Assembly: GCA_029432775.1 (NCBI GenBank)
Contig: JAROAZ010000016.1
Location: 1-64,000 of the forward strand
Reading direction: 5' to 3'
Source of the DNA: Pontiellaceae bacterium B12227
GTDB taxonomy: Bacteria > Verrucomicrobiota > Kiritimatiellia > Kiritimatiellales > Pontiellaceae
DNA: 64,000 nt
Shown in pieces: positions 1 through 7,944 of the stretch. The notes under the pieces are model-generated. The model was not told the origin of the DNA. It ran no database searches and saw only the letters and a program-made list of their open reading frames with translations. Position 1 is the first letter of the stretch; each line of letters opens with the position of its first letter. A program made the position numbers and the translations under genes.

Positions 1-600
1 GCGTACATCCCCCGTTGCGGGGGCTTGGGGGTCATACGAAGCAGCGCGAGGCGGGATTTGGGAACGGACTTCCGCCCGGCGGAATGAGGTACGAGTGGAG
101 CCGGGTCGGAAGGGAGTGAGCAAATGACGCCTGGCGGTGCGGCACTGGTGGCGGGAGTAGCCGACACCGACACCGCGCCTGACAAAGGAGAATTTGTGAA
201 GGAGGATGAATGAGGAGACCGGGAACGGACAGCGTAAAGCGTAGCTGACCGCTGGGAGTGGACGGGTCGACGATTGAGGTTGGATGAACAATTTCTTCTT
301 TGGCTCTAAGCGCGGCGGACATCCCCCCGTTGCGGGGGGCTTGGGGGGTAACTCGAAGCAGCGCGAGGTGAACTTTGTGGATGATGGTGAACAAAGGGAA
401 GCTGGTCGGCCATCGTAGATGAGTCGCCAGCTCCCGACGCGAACCGGAAGGAACAAAGGGCGCCTGGCGGTGCGGCGTAGGTAAGCCTGAAACGTGGTCC
501 TCCTACGTCAAAGCTACGGCGGACACAGCAATCTACGTAGTAAAGTAGCCACCGCTCCAACAGGCGACGGGGCCGGCTGGAAGCCGACGGTACGGGAAAG
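1..600. repeat. Two divergent copies of a ~320 bp non-coding unit
   Basis: The block CCCCGTTGCGGGGGCTTGG...GAAGCAGCGCGAGG at about 5-52 recurs at about 317-373. The block CGCCTGGCGGTGCGGC at about 128-143 recurs at about 461-476. The unit is rich in short GC hairpins such as CCCCCGTTGCGGGGG. Reading frames across it have no recognisable domain and encode low-complexity peptides, so a structured RNA or non-coding DNA element is more likely than a gene. I do not recognise the family. Confidence 0.5.
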
Positions 601-617
601 AAGTACGGATAGGAACG

Positions 618-863
618 GCGCGTCAGTAATGACACAGATGGGTATGAGCAAAGCGCGTCAGTTTCAGACAAAATTTATACTGACGCGAATACTGACGCGC
701 ATTAAACCCCTGCTAACAGGGCTCTGCGTCAGCGCGTCACTATTTCCACTTAAATTATAAATAATATATAATAGGGGTAAATGCCCCGATTCCCGTGCCG
801 GACGGGGTAAAACAGTACTCCCAGAGACTTTTTCAACGGAAGTGGAAACTGACGCGCTGACGC
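618..863. other. Iteron-like cluster with AT-rich core, possible replication origin
   Basis: The nonamer ACTGACGCG or its complement CGCGTCAGT occurs at 619-627, 654-662, 679-687, 691-699 and 848-856. Shortened versions lie at 725-740 and 856-862. Between the last two groups is an AT-rich stretch at about 747-777. Repeated binding sites around an AT-rich segment beside replication genes is the usual form of a theta-type origin. The assignment is inference; no initiator gene of known type is identified apart from the adjacent primase. Confidence 0.45.
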
Positions 864-2968
864 TAGAAGGGTGTCTTTTCATCGGAATCCCTCCCCGAAA
901 GTTGTACCATATTAATAATCCAAACTCGGGTAGTATGCCGACGTCCTTGCTTTACGGCATAGCCTTGAGATGCGAGCTTGGATAGTTCGCGACCTACTTT
1001 CGCGGTTGTGTATTTGGAGGCGATGCCGGCCAAGCCGTCATCATCGATGAGCATGGCGGTTAGAAGATCGGTAGCGGATCCCTCCCAGGTGTCCTCCACC
1101 TGCCCCTCGAAAAATTTGAGCAGCACTTCGAGGAAAGAATAGGCACTGGAGGAATGACGGGCCGCCTCGAATAATGAATCATCGCAATAGGTCTTTACGC
1201 CGTAGCGCGTATCGCCGAGGACTTTATCCGGCGGTTGCCAGCCGAGCAGCCAACGTAAGAAGAACGGCAACTCTGCAGCAATGATCGATTCGACATCGCG
1301 CGGGAAGACGAACGTATCGCGTTCGGCAATCCGGAAGAGGTTAATCTTATCCCGGTTGGAGAGATCGACATCGGGCAGAATACGAATCGATTCTGGATCG
1401 GTATTACACGTCACCACCACCCTGCCGTTCCATTCGATCAGTTTGTCGACCCGGTATTTCTCGCGCACGGAAAAGGTACGATTGGCGGCCATCTTCTTGA
1501 CCAAAGCAGAAAACTTGAGGTGCGATTTGTTGTCGGTAAGCGGCACAACGTCGTCGACCGCCCAGACGGCACTGGTAAAGAGGTGGCTATTGAACCCGTC
1601 CTCACCGGAAAGGAACGAGCTGGCATCGATATGGCCGCCGAAAATACGGGATAGGATGACGTTGGAGAGCAGGGTTTTTCCAGTGTTTGGAACTCCAGCA
1701 AAGAAAGCTGCCTGTCCGGGTAGCATCCGTCCTTCGAGTGCGGACTCGTACCAGCGTTTGAGCCAGGCGTAGAAATAGTCGAGTTGCTCGGGGGGATCGA
1801 AATAGCCGGAGAAGTAGTTATGCAACCAAGGGAAATCGCGCACCGGATCCACGTCGGCTTTTCCCGCAGGTTGGAACATTTCGACAATCGAGATGTTCAA
1901 GACAAGCCGGCCGTCGATTTGAACCAGACCTTTCGGCCGGTGAATCAACGGAGCCGCACAGGCAATGCTCTGCTGTTTACGGATACGGGTCATTGCCTGA
2001 TCGACCGGACTGGCCGTTGACCCGCGGGGAGTAGCTGCGCTGAGACCGCGCTCCACTTTTAAATCCTGAGCCATGTCTGACTTGTTTGTAGCCTGCCACT
2101 CCCCATTCGGAAGTTTCTGCCAGTATTCCCGTCCATCAAAATAGACCTCGGAGACCGCCCCGCCAATCTGGTCGGCCTGAAACTGACGGACAAACTTCCC
2201 GCCCAGAATGGCTGACCACGGGATAAACGCCTGACCGCCGGTAAAACATTGCATGCCGGATTCACGAACAACCGATGCCGTTTCGTTATCGGCCGCTAAA
2301 TCCCAAAAGCGGAGACCGCGTGCACCGACTGAAAACTCCCCCTGCCATTTGCCTGGGTACTGTTTTTTCACTTCATCAGCGATCAGGTCGATAGGGATTA
2401 CAGGACCAAAATTTTTCCAAGCGTAGTTGTGGGTGGATTCAATCACCCACTGCATCATGAAAGGCGCGGGTATTAAATCGTCTGAAAGGCGAACCCAATC
2501 GGTACCGGCTTCGTAGTATTTACAGGGGTCTTCAAATGCGGGGTTATCAATCCCTACCAAAATTCTGCAGAGCTTGAGTTTTTTGTTTATGTACCTCAGT
2601 AGCTTTGCCGTCAAATCATTGCGGCACAGCGGAAGCGGCTGTTCGAGTCTCCAGAGCAAACGTGCGCCCCCGGAAGCGGTCCGGCAAAGGTACTGGGGTT
2701 TGAAGTCGCCGCACCGGTCGAGAACGGTATCTCGCATATTTTGATCGATCTCCCCGTCATAGTCCGCCACCAGCCAGTGAAGAAACATCGCCGGATTGTT
2801 TTTAGAATCAATGCGGGAGGCAGAGATCACGCCCTGCAAGCCAGAGTAAAAACAGTGTTCGACATCAGGTTTGTTCCACAGCGTCTTTGGTGGCGCCGTG
2901 GTTTCGGTTTCCCAGGGCGAGCATTCGACCGTACGGGATGATGAGAGATTGGATATGGCTAAGAGCAT
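863..2968 (-). CDS. Primase-helicase (PrimPol-like N-terminus plus SF3/D5-type ATPase)
   Basis: A 701-residue replication protein. The N-terminal third has VADYDGE and, further on, TASGGARLLWRLEQP, which resemble motifs I and II of archaeo-eukaryotic-type primases. The middle has a Walker A motif GVPNTGKT near residue 427, followed by a Walker B-like VWAVDD and a polar segment VVVTCNTDPES, as in phage/plasmid D5-like superfamily 3 helicases. It would prime and unwind the element's DNA. The ATG at 2968 is preceded by GGAGG eight bases away. The frame is open upstream to 3124, but that part is encoded by dispersed repeat sequence and is unlikely to be translated. The polymerase gene lies upstream on the same strand. 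Confidence 0.8.
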   Translation of the reverse strand: MLLAISNLSSSRTVECSPWETETTAPPKTLWNKPDVEHCFYSGLQGVISASRIDSKNNPAMFLHWLVADYDGEIDQNMRDTVLDRCGDFKPQYLCRTASGGARLLWRLEQPLPLCRNDLTAKLLRYINKKLKLCRILVGIDNPAFEDPCKYYEAGTDWVRLSDDLIPAPFMMQWVIESTHNYAWKNFGPVIPIDLIADEVKKQYPGKWQGEFSVGARGLRFWDLAADNETASVVRESGMQCFTGGQAFIPWSAILGGKFVRQFQADQIGGAVSEVYFDGREYWQKLPNGEWQATNKSDMAQDLKVERGLSAATPRGSTASPVDQAMTRIRKQQSIACAAPLIHRPKGLVQIDGRLVLNISIVEMFQPAGKADVDPVRDFPWLHNYFSGYFDPPEQLDYFYAWLKRWYESALEGRMLPGQAAFFAGVPNTGKTLLSNVILSRIFGGHIDASSFLSGEDGFNSHLFTSAVWAVDDVVPLTDNKSHLKFSALVKKMAANRTFSVREKYRVDKLIEWNGRVVVTCNTDPESIRILPDVDLSNRDKINLFRIAERDTFVFPRDVESIIAAELPFFLRWLLGWQPPDKVLGDTRYGVKTYCDDSLFEAARHSSSAYSFLEVLLKFFEGQVEDTWEGSATDLLTAMLIDDDGLAGIASKYTTAKVGRELSKLASQGYAVKQGRRHTTRVWIINMVQLSGRDSDEKTPF

Positions 2969-3165
2969 AGGGAGAACCTCCGGTTCCAGTTGATGGTTGG
3001 TAGTTGAGGGTTGATGGGTTTTGGCCACAGATGAACACGGAAAAACACGGATGACTTTGCGGGCTGGGGTTTGAACCACGGAACACACGGAAACGGTGCG
3101 GACTGCGGCGCGCCGGGACAGCACGCCCTACCCTGATGACTAATTAACATGACAACGATTCTCCG
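2969..3165. repeat. Intergenic dispersed-repeat segment
   Basis: This gap between the polymerase stop and the primase start holds text-like repeats: a GTTGATGGTTGGTAGTTGAG stretch at about 2990-3017, then CCACAGATGAACACGGA and related words at about 3025-3090. Similar short repeats appear elsewhere in the window, for example at 4155-4191 and 39400-39490. Confidence 0.6.
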
Positions 3166-5121
3166 TTATTTGGTGTAGTGATGATTGATGGTGGCTTCGG
3201 CCTCTATCGGACAGCCGGAGAGCCAGTCGGGTGTGGTGGACATGATGGCGAGGATTTTCTCACGGACCTGGGCGGCTTTGGATTCGGGGACTTCAACAAT
3301 TACTTCGTCGTGAACATGGAAGACTACGCGCCCGATGGGCTGCATGCAGTTTGGAGTTGATGATTGGTGGTTGTTGTTAGGCGATGCGACAGAGCAAGGC
3401 AGGCGGGCCGCCTGCGGTACGCCACATAAATAGCGGTGGATGGTTAGGAGCTGTTCGGCAAAGACATCCCGGGCGGTAGCCTGTACGAGATTTTCAGTGA
3501 GCAGGCCGCCGTAGAGTTTGCGCTTCCGTCCACCCATCTCTGTAGAGGCGGTATAGTAACCGCGTGTATTTTTGCAGACGGAGAGGTAGCGCAGCTCCCG
3601 TCCGGATGGAAGTTCGATATAGTAATCGCCACCGGTGCTGCGCTTGAAATCACGATCGATCCGTTTCCAAAGGCTGTAAATTTTCAGGTTCTTGGAGCGG
3701 AAGTCCTGAACGGTCTGCTTGGCCTCGGCAAAGGAAATATCAAGACCCCCGAAGTTCTTAGCCACTGCTACGAATTTTTTCGACCCGCAACCGTAGCCGA
3801 GCCCAAGTGTTCTCGCCTTAGCCAACGACCGCATAGCAGGATCCACTTCCTTCAATGGGCGAAGATCGGTGTAGCCCATGGTGGAGCGCGCGTGAGCTTC
3901 GTAGATATCGACGCCGCTTCGTACCAAGTCGAGGAAGGTCTCGTCACCAATCAGCCAGGCCAATATGCGGGGTTCAATTTGGCAGAGGTCGGCAATGATA
4001 AATACGTTGCCGGGAAACGGAATAAAGCAGCGACGAAGATCGACGTCGAACAGTTCCCCGCGCGGCATATTCTGCACATTGAACCCGGCATCCCCGGACC
4101 AACGGCCCGGTACTGCGCCGAAATATTTAAGACCGTAAGGGAACCGTGCGACGGAATCAGAACCGCTGATGGACGCGGATGAACGCTGAGTATTTTCCAG
4201 TGCGAGTGGTGTAAATAGGCGGGAGCGGACGGTGTTGAATCTTTTCAGGAGCATATTGGTGCGGCGGAATATACGCATGGCATCGACCCAGACATAATCG
4301 GATCCGTATTTCTCTTCCCAGGCCGCACACTCAGGATCATCCATGGCCAATGATGCCGGACAAGGAATACCTGCTTCTCGGCAGGCTTCGGCTAGTTTGC
4401 GGTGGGATAAGGGCGTATCTTCATCGATATCCTCCACCCAGGGCAAGTGTTGCACTGCATTGAAGCGATGGAGTTCCAAAGCCTGAATGGATTGTTCCAA
4501 ACGTTGGGAATCGACGGTGATTCCGTGCTGCCCCCATTCATAAGTAAGCGTGGCCAGCTCCTGTTCTTCTGTAGGCCAGAGGTGATTATAGCGATCCCAA
4601 AGGAGATAACAAAGGCGGGCATCCTCCAGCGCATAGGCTTCCATTGCATCGTCACCAAAAAGATTAGTGATGGATTGACCCATAGCTTTGTCGCGTTGGG
4701 TTTTATCGACGGCAATACCGAGTAGTTGTTTGCAGGCTTTTTTCAGAGAACGGGGAGCGGAAAGGTAGACCGACATGGATGCAGTGCACCGCCATATGAT
4801 ATTTCCGATTTCAGGGATAATTCCGAGAGACTGAAGGCGTTTGAATACGAGAGAATCAAAGGCTGCATTGTGTGCAACGAGGAGCGCGCCTTCGAAAAGA
4901 TGCCACTGCCTGAACTCTTTCGGATGGCCGACCCATTCAAATGGACCGGTCGACGTTTCGCCGTAAACCGACATGAGGTAGCAGTCGAATTTTGGATGAT
5001 GAACGTAGGACCAGGCATCTAGTTTCTTGAGTGAATATTCACGGCCGTAGCAGGTCTCGAAGTCCACCGCGAGGATCGGGGTGCAGTTTGAAGTTTTAGG
5101 TTTTAAGTTTGAGGTGGGCAT
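3166..5121 (-). CDS. Family A DNA polymerase with 3'-5' exonuclease domain
   Basis: A 651-residue phage/plasmid-type DNA polymerase. Exonuclease motifs are present: AVDFET (Exo I), HNAAFD (Exo II) and YALEDARL (Exo III). Polymerase motifs follow: DLCQIEPR (motif A), KARTLGLGYG (motif B) and HVHDEV (motif C). The ATG at 5121 has an upstream AGGA; the frame runs open to 5316, but the extra part is repeat-derived. Two insertions are unusual. About 13 residues (NTQRSSASISGS) before RFPYGLKYFGA come from a dispersed repeat at 4155-4191. About 30 residues (CGVPQAARLPCSVASP onward) just before motif C come from repeats at about 3341-3430. Catalytic motifs are intact, so activity is possible but uncertain. 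Confidence 0.88.
   Translation of the reverse strand: MPTSNLKPKTSNCTPILAVDFETCYGREYSLKKLDAWSYVHHPKFDCYLMSVYGETSTGPFEWVGHPKEFRQWHLFEGALLVAHNAAFDSLVFKRLQSLGIIPEIGNIIWRCTASMSVYLSAPRSLKKACKQLLGIAVDKTQRDKAMGQSITNLFGDDAMEAYALEDARLCYLLWDRYNHLWPTEEQELATLTYEWGQHGITVDSQRLEQSIQALELHRFNAVQHLPWVEDIDEDTPLSHRKLAEACREAGIPCPASLAMDDPECAAWEEKYGSDYVWVDAMRIFRRTNMLLKRFNTVRSRLFTPLALENTQRSSASISGSDSVARFPYGLKYFGAVPGRWSGDAGFNVQNMPRGELFDVDLRRCFIPFPGNVFIIADLCQIEPRILAWLIGDETFLDLVRSGVDIYEAHARSTMGYTDLRPLKEVDPAMRSLAKARTLGLGYGCGSKKFVAVAKNFGGLDISFAEAKQTVQDFRSKNLKIYSLWKRIDRDFKRSTGGDYYIELPSGRELRYLSVCKNTRGYYTASTEMGGRKRKLYGGLLTENLVQATARDVFAEQLLTIHRYLCGVPQAARLPCSVASPNNNHQSSTPNCMQPIGRVVFHVHDEVIVEVPESKAAQVREKILAIMSTTPDWLSGCPIEAEATINHHYTK
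3341..3430. repeat. Repeat-derived in-frame insertion in DNA polymerase before motif C
   Basis: The stretch contains a GTTGATGATTGGTGG-like word and a GC hairpin CAGGCGGGCCGCCTG. Family A polymerases normally have only about ten residues between the preceding helix and motif C; here there are about forty. The reading frame is kept. Confidence 0.6.
4155..4191. repeat. Dispersed repeat inside the DNA polymerase gene
   Basis: Read on the minus strand this is CTCAGCGTTCATCCGCGTCC followed by ATCAGCGGTTCTGATTCC, a word of the CCGCGTCCATCAGCGG class. It falls in frame between LALE and ARFPYGLKYF of the polymerase, where relatives have a short connection. Confidence 0.6.
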
Positions 5122-5316
5122 GGGGACAATCCTGTTTGGAGTGATGGAGTACGGGAGAAGTGGAGTGAACCGCGGGGAGGGATTCCCCCTGCCCCGCTGG
5201 TTCGGGTGGCGATTACAGCAAGGTGGTAATGAATTCGACGAACCTGCTGCTTCGGTGCCGTCCTGATCCGTGCGGGTGACTTGTATATCTGATCTTTTTT
5301 TTTGCTGGCATGGCAT
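5122..5316. other. Intergenic leader between small HTH gene and polymerase
   Basis: This gap of about 195 bases has a dispersed-repeat word (GTGATGGAGTACGGGAGAAG) at about 5141-5160 and a GC-rich inverted segment GCGGGGAGG...CCCCGC at about 5173-5201. No gene is supported, although the polymerase frame stays open through it. Confidence 0.4.
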
Positions 5317-5601
5317 TTATTTCCCGACCTTAAACATCCGGTCGATCTCTTCGCGGGGAAACTTCCGATGACCATTGCCAATCCGGAAAAAAGGAAGCTC
5401 TCCCAGTTGCGCCTTTCGGCAAACGGTTTCCCTTCGGTAGCCTGTAATGACCTCCATTTCGGTCAAACTGTAGAACGGGCATCTCACCGATGCTCGCTTA
5501 CCATCGTAGGTCTCCATCATGGCCTCATACTTCTCTGAGCCAACGGCTGGGTCGTTGAGGAGCAGAGTCTGAAGGAGGGTTCTGGTCTGGCTATTCTTCA
5601 T
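5317..5601 (-). CDS. Small helix-turn-helix (excisionase-like) DNA-binding protein
   Basis: A 94-residue basic protein. The C-terminal half, YSLTEMEVITGYRRETVCRK followed by AQLGELPFFRIGNGHRKFPREEIDRMF, has the form of a MerR/excisionase-type winged helix: a helix-turn-helix, then the wing F-x-R-I-G and the R-K-F-x-R-E-E-I-D-R ending. Such proteins act as recombination directionality factors or regulators in integrated elements. It overlaps the upstream gene by 11 bases, so the two are probably co-transcribed. Confidence 0.65.
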   Translation of the reverse strand: MKNSQTRTLLQTLLLNDPAVGSEKYEAMMETYDGKRASVRCPFYSLTEMEVITGYRRETVCRKAQLGELPFFRIGNGHRKFPREEIDRMFKVGK

Positions 5602-5839
5602 GATTGCGCTCCTCTCTTAGAACCCGCTCAAAGTCAGCGCGATCATACCTATCAGTCCTGAAACCTAGATTGTATTTTATGATTCCCATCCGTTTTAAAA
5701 ATATGTGTAATTTCCTTGGGAGTTTATCCAGAAGATTCGCCATTTTACCGGGCCAGATCTGCGGGAAAACAGTTATCTTTCGAATAACTTCTTCAGCGAT
5801 CAGATCGAGCATTTTTCCTATCATTCCATCTGCACTCAC
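5591..5839 (-). CDS. Hypothetical small protein of the integrated element
   Basis: About 82 residues, rich in charged and hydrophobic helical segments (MIGKMLDLIAEEVIRKI, then LPRKLHIFLKRMG), with an acidic/basic C-terminus. I do not recognise a family. I chose the GTG at 5839 because GGAGG lies about six bases upstream; a TTG at 5851 or an ATG at 5824 is also possible. Its 3' end overlaps the helix-turn-helix gene by 11 bases, which suggests translational coupling. Confidence 0.45.
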   Translation of the reverse strand: MSADGMIGKMLDLIAEEVIRKITVFPQIWPGKMANLLDKLPRKLHIFLKRMGIIKYNLGFRTDRYDRADFERVLREERNHEE

Positions 5840-5851
5840 CACAACCTCCAA

Positions 5852-6183
5852 CCTTCAGATTCCCCTTTACAACAATGGGTGTTAAGCGATATGTTCAATC
5901 ACTATTCCGTTGCATATTTATTAAACTGACAAGACCTAAGAAACCTGATATTTCCGATAATGACCAGATGAAATATCCGAATGGGTATCGAACTTTGTAC
6001 GGCCATTTTTCCCCCTGATCTCACCTGGTGTCACACTGTTTCAAACCGTAAATATATTTGTATATTATCGGCTCACTAGACTTGAATTTTTTTTGAACGC
6101 ACTCATCATAGCCAACCTAGGAACAAGGCTTAAGCACCCCCTTCGTCCTTCACGACTGCCCCCGCAAGGTCCATGTCGGGACA
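5852..6183. other. Non-coding gap between element operon and integrase
   Basis: This AT-rich gap contains no credible gene. It must hold the promoter for the leftward small-gene/polymerase/primase operon. A GTGTCACACTG word at about 6029-6039 recurs as GGTCACACTG at 7611-7620 on the other side of the integrase. These could be recombinase arm-type or regulatory sites, but only two copies are seen. Confidence 0.35.
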
Positions 6184-6213
6184 CAAAAAAAGACACCCAC
6201 TGCAGGGTGCCTT
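6184..6213 (-). terminator. Rho-independent terminator of the integrase gene
   Basis: On the minus strand, GGCACCC-TGCAGT-GGGTGTC forms a stem followed by seven T residues, about 35 bases after the integrase stop. Confidence 0.75.
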
Positions 6214-6247
6214 GGTTTGATATTGCGCTGGCGGTCTCAACTCATGA

Positions 6248-7537
6248 TCATGCTGATTCCTGCTTACCGTAAGCCGGAAGACTATTGATCGCCACATCAC
6301 GCTGATCCCTGCTGATGCTGATGTAAAGCTGATGCACGTCCTCGCTCTTATGACCCGCCAAGTCCATAGCAATGCTTTGCGCATTGCCCCCGGCATGAAT
6401 ATCGGAAATGAACCGTTTGCGCAGGGAATGGAAACCTACACGGGATTTCTTACGTCCCCGCCCTCCCTCCGGCATCACCCTGATATCCTTGATCTCGGCT
6501 TTCTTCATTACTTTGTTGAAATCATATGTGAAATTATTTCTCCTGACATCATACCGGTGCCGGTTGTGATCAAAGAGGAATGTTTGGTTGCCGGTATTCA
6601 GAGTCAGCAGTGCCTCATACAATTCCGGACGAATAGGAACCGCAACCTTCGTGTGGTGAGCGGACGTCTTCGACGGCTCCACATAGATCACCCGTTCTTC
6701 CATATCAACATTTTCCCATTTCAGGTGCAGACAGTCCCCGTTGCGCAACCCCGTGTAAAGCGAGAGTAGACAAACTATCCGCATCTCACCATCGGCATGC
6801 TTCAGAATGGCCTCAACCTCTTCCGCCGTGAATGCCTCCTTTACGAAAGTATCTCTCGAAGGTTTTTTCAGGTCGGAGAACGGACTCTCCAGCACTCCGC
6901 TGATCAGTTTAGTCTCCTTAAAGACATTTGACAGGACTATGATCTTATCCCCGAAGGTTGCAGAGCTTATGTTGCCCTGCCAAAGGGCGGCAGCGTACTC
7001 TGAAGCAATTTGCACCCCTACCTCATGCATAAACTCGACATCAGGATGGTTCTTGTTCATCCAGACCACAAAGTCCCTCCAGACAGCACTACGCCCTTTT
7101 ATCCGATCAACACTAATTGGATCCATCACCCCTTCCAACCACGCCTTATGCCCATCGGCAATTTTAAGGGTCTTCACATAGTCAACCACCAGACTCCTGG
7201 AAAACTTCCTGCGCAGGTCCAATGAGGATTTTTCCTCTGCCGTATCCATAGTACTCAAGATCAACTCAAGATTCTCGTAAAGGTCGAGAGCGAACCTCCG
7301 AAGCTTATCCTCTTTCAGACCACCCTCAGTATTGAGTGCTGACGTGACGGCTCGCTCAAGCATCGTCCGATGGTCAATGGCACCGATCAGTTGCGCCTTC
7401 CGCTCATCATGAAAGTCCATGGCAAGCTTCCTGGAGTTCCTGGCATCGACACGGACTCCTGTAGACCTCCGCTCCTTAATCCCCTTGTACTTAATCTGGT
7501 ACTGCCAGAACGGCGAACCCTCCCGTTGATATATCAT
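6248..7537 (-). CDS. Tyrosine recombinase (phage-type integrase)
   Basis: A 429-residue integrase that would catalyse site-specific integration and excision of the element. The C-terminal catalytic domain carries the expected Arg in LYTGLRNGDCLHLKW, the HxxR box in FHSLRKRF, a His/Lys in LAGHKSED, and the nucleophile Tyr in VHQLYISIS. The N-terminus (SPFWQYQIKYKGIKERRSTG) is of the arm-binding AP2-like type, and the central region is the core-binding domain. It reads away from tRNA-Arg at 7709-7784, whose 3' end is the likely attachment site. A terminator follows the stop. Confidence 0.9.
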   Translation of the reverse strand: MIYQREGSPFWQYQIKYKGIKERRSTGVRVDARNSRKLAMDFHDERKAQLIGAIDHRTMLERAVTSALNTEGGLKEDKLRRFALDLYENLELILSTMDTAEEKSSLDLRRKFSRSLVVDYVKTLKIADGHKAWLEGVMDPISVDRIKGRSAVWRDFVVWMNKNHPDVEFMHEVGVQIASEYAAALWQGNISSATFGDKIIVLSNVFKETKLISGVLESPFSDLKKPSRDTFVKEAFTAEEVEAILKHADGEMRIVCLLSLYTGLRNGDCLHLKWENVDMEERVIYVEPSKTSAHHTKVAVPIRPELYEALLTLNTGNQTFLFDHNRHRYDVRRNNFTYDFNKVMKKAEIKDIRVMPEGGRGRKKSRVGFHSLRKRFISDIHAGGNAQSIAMDLAGHKSEDVHQLYISISRDQRDVAINSLPAYGKQESA

Positions 7538-7708
7538 AGCGTGCCTCCGTAACCCTCATTGATTCAGGAACACTATCATTGATGCGTGTTGATTTTACAA
7601 ACACAAAAGGGGTCACACTGGGACAGAACAGAACATCACCCAGCAGCACAGAAGACAAATGAATTATCGTAATCTGTTACTAACAGGCACTTTACAAGGA
7701 GGAAAAGG

Positions 7709-7784
7709 TGGCGCACTCAGCAGGAGTCGAACCTGCAATCGACTGGTTCGAAGCCAGTTGCCTTATCCATTAGGCCATGAGTGC
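7709..7784 (-). tRNA. tRNA-Arg (anticodon UCG)
   Basis: On the minus strand the cloverleaf is complete: acceptor GCACTCA/TGAGTGC, D-arm GCCTAATGGATAAGGC, anticodon stem ACTGG/CCAGT around CTTCGAA (anticodon TCG), T-arm GCAGG-TTCGACT-CCTGC, discriminator G and an encoded CCA. The neighbouring integrase suggests that its 3' half is an attachment site; the tRNA itself is intact. Confidence 0.93.
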
Positions 7785-7879
7785 GTGGTGAAGAAGGTAT
7801 AGAAATACGGGTTTTCCAATGGCTGGACAAGTGGATTCGGAAAAAGTTCCAACGTTTGTAATTTTTTCGTAATCAGGTA

Positions 7880-7908
7880 TTGGAGGCCTGTGATTGTTCC
7901 TCTATATT
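7880..7908 (+). promoter_or_regulatory. Candidate sigma70-type promoter for hisG
   Basis: TTGGAG at 7880-7885 and TATATT at 7903-7908 are 17 bases apart, 37 bases before the hisG start. Two imperfect TTCCAA-N3-TTGGAA palindromes lie just upstream at 7814-7828 and 7847-7861. Confidence 0.4.
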
Positions 7909-7944
7909 CCCCGCTTTCCCAAATCAACTAAAGGAAAAGGATTT

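Larger units (their letters stand above)
1..7740. mobile_element. Integrated genetic element, right portion, inserted at tRNA-Arg
   Basis: The block contains a tyrosine recombinase beside a tRNA gene, a primase-helicase, a family A DNA polymerase, two small operon genes and an iteron-like region. The tRNA 3' end faces the integrase, the usual layout for elements that recombine into the 3' part of a tRNA gene. All genes of the block are on the minus strand. No capsid, tail, conjugation or resistance gene is visible, so it may be a satellite, plasmid-like or phage-derived element. The left end is outside the window: no second copy of the tRNA 3' sequence is visible between 1 and 7700. The right boundary near 7709-7740 is inferred. 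Confidence 0.7.

Noticed and set aside
32..671. Minus-strand frames over the duplicated non-coding unit
   Set aside because: No domain, low-complexity Pro/Ser/Arg peptides, and the two frames are repeats of the same DNA rather than of a protein.
1678..1692. TTCCAG-TGT-TTGGAA in the primase gene as a functional palindrome
   Set aside because: It encodes part of the conserved Walker A motif (VPNTGK), so protein constraint alone may explain it; I count it only as a one-mismatch copy.
6029..7620. GTCACACTG words on both sides of the integrase as recombinase arm sites
   Set aside because: Only two copies of nine bases; not enough to claim binding sites.
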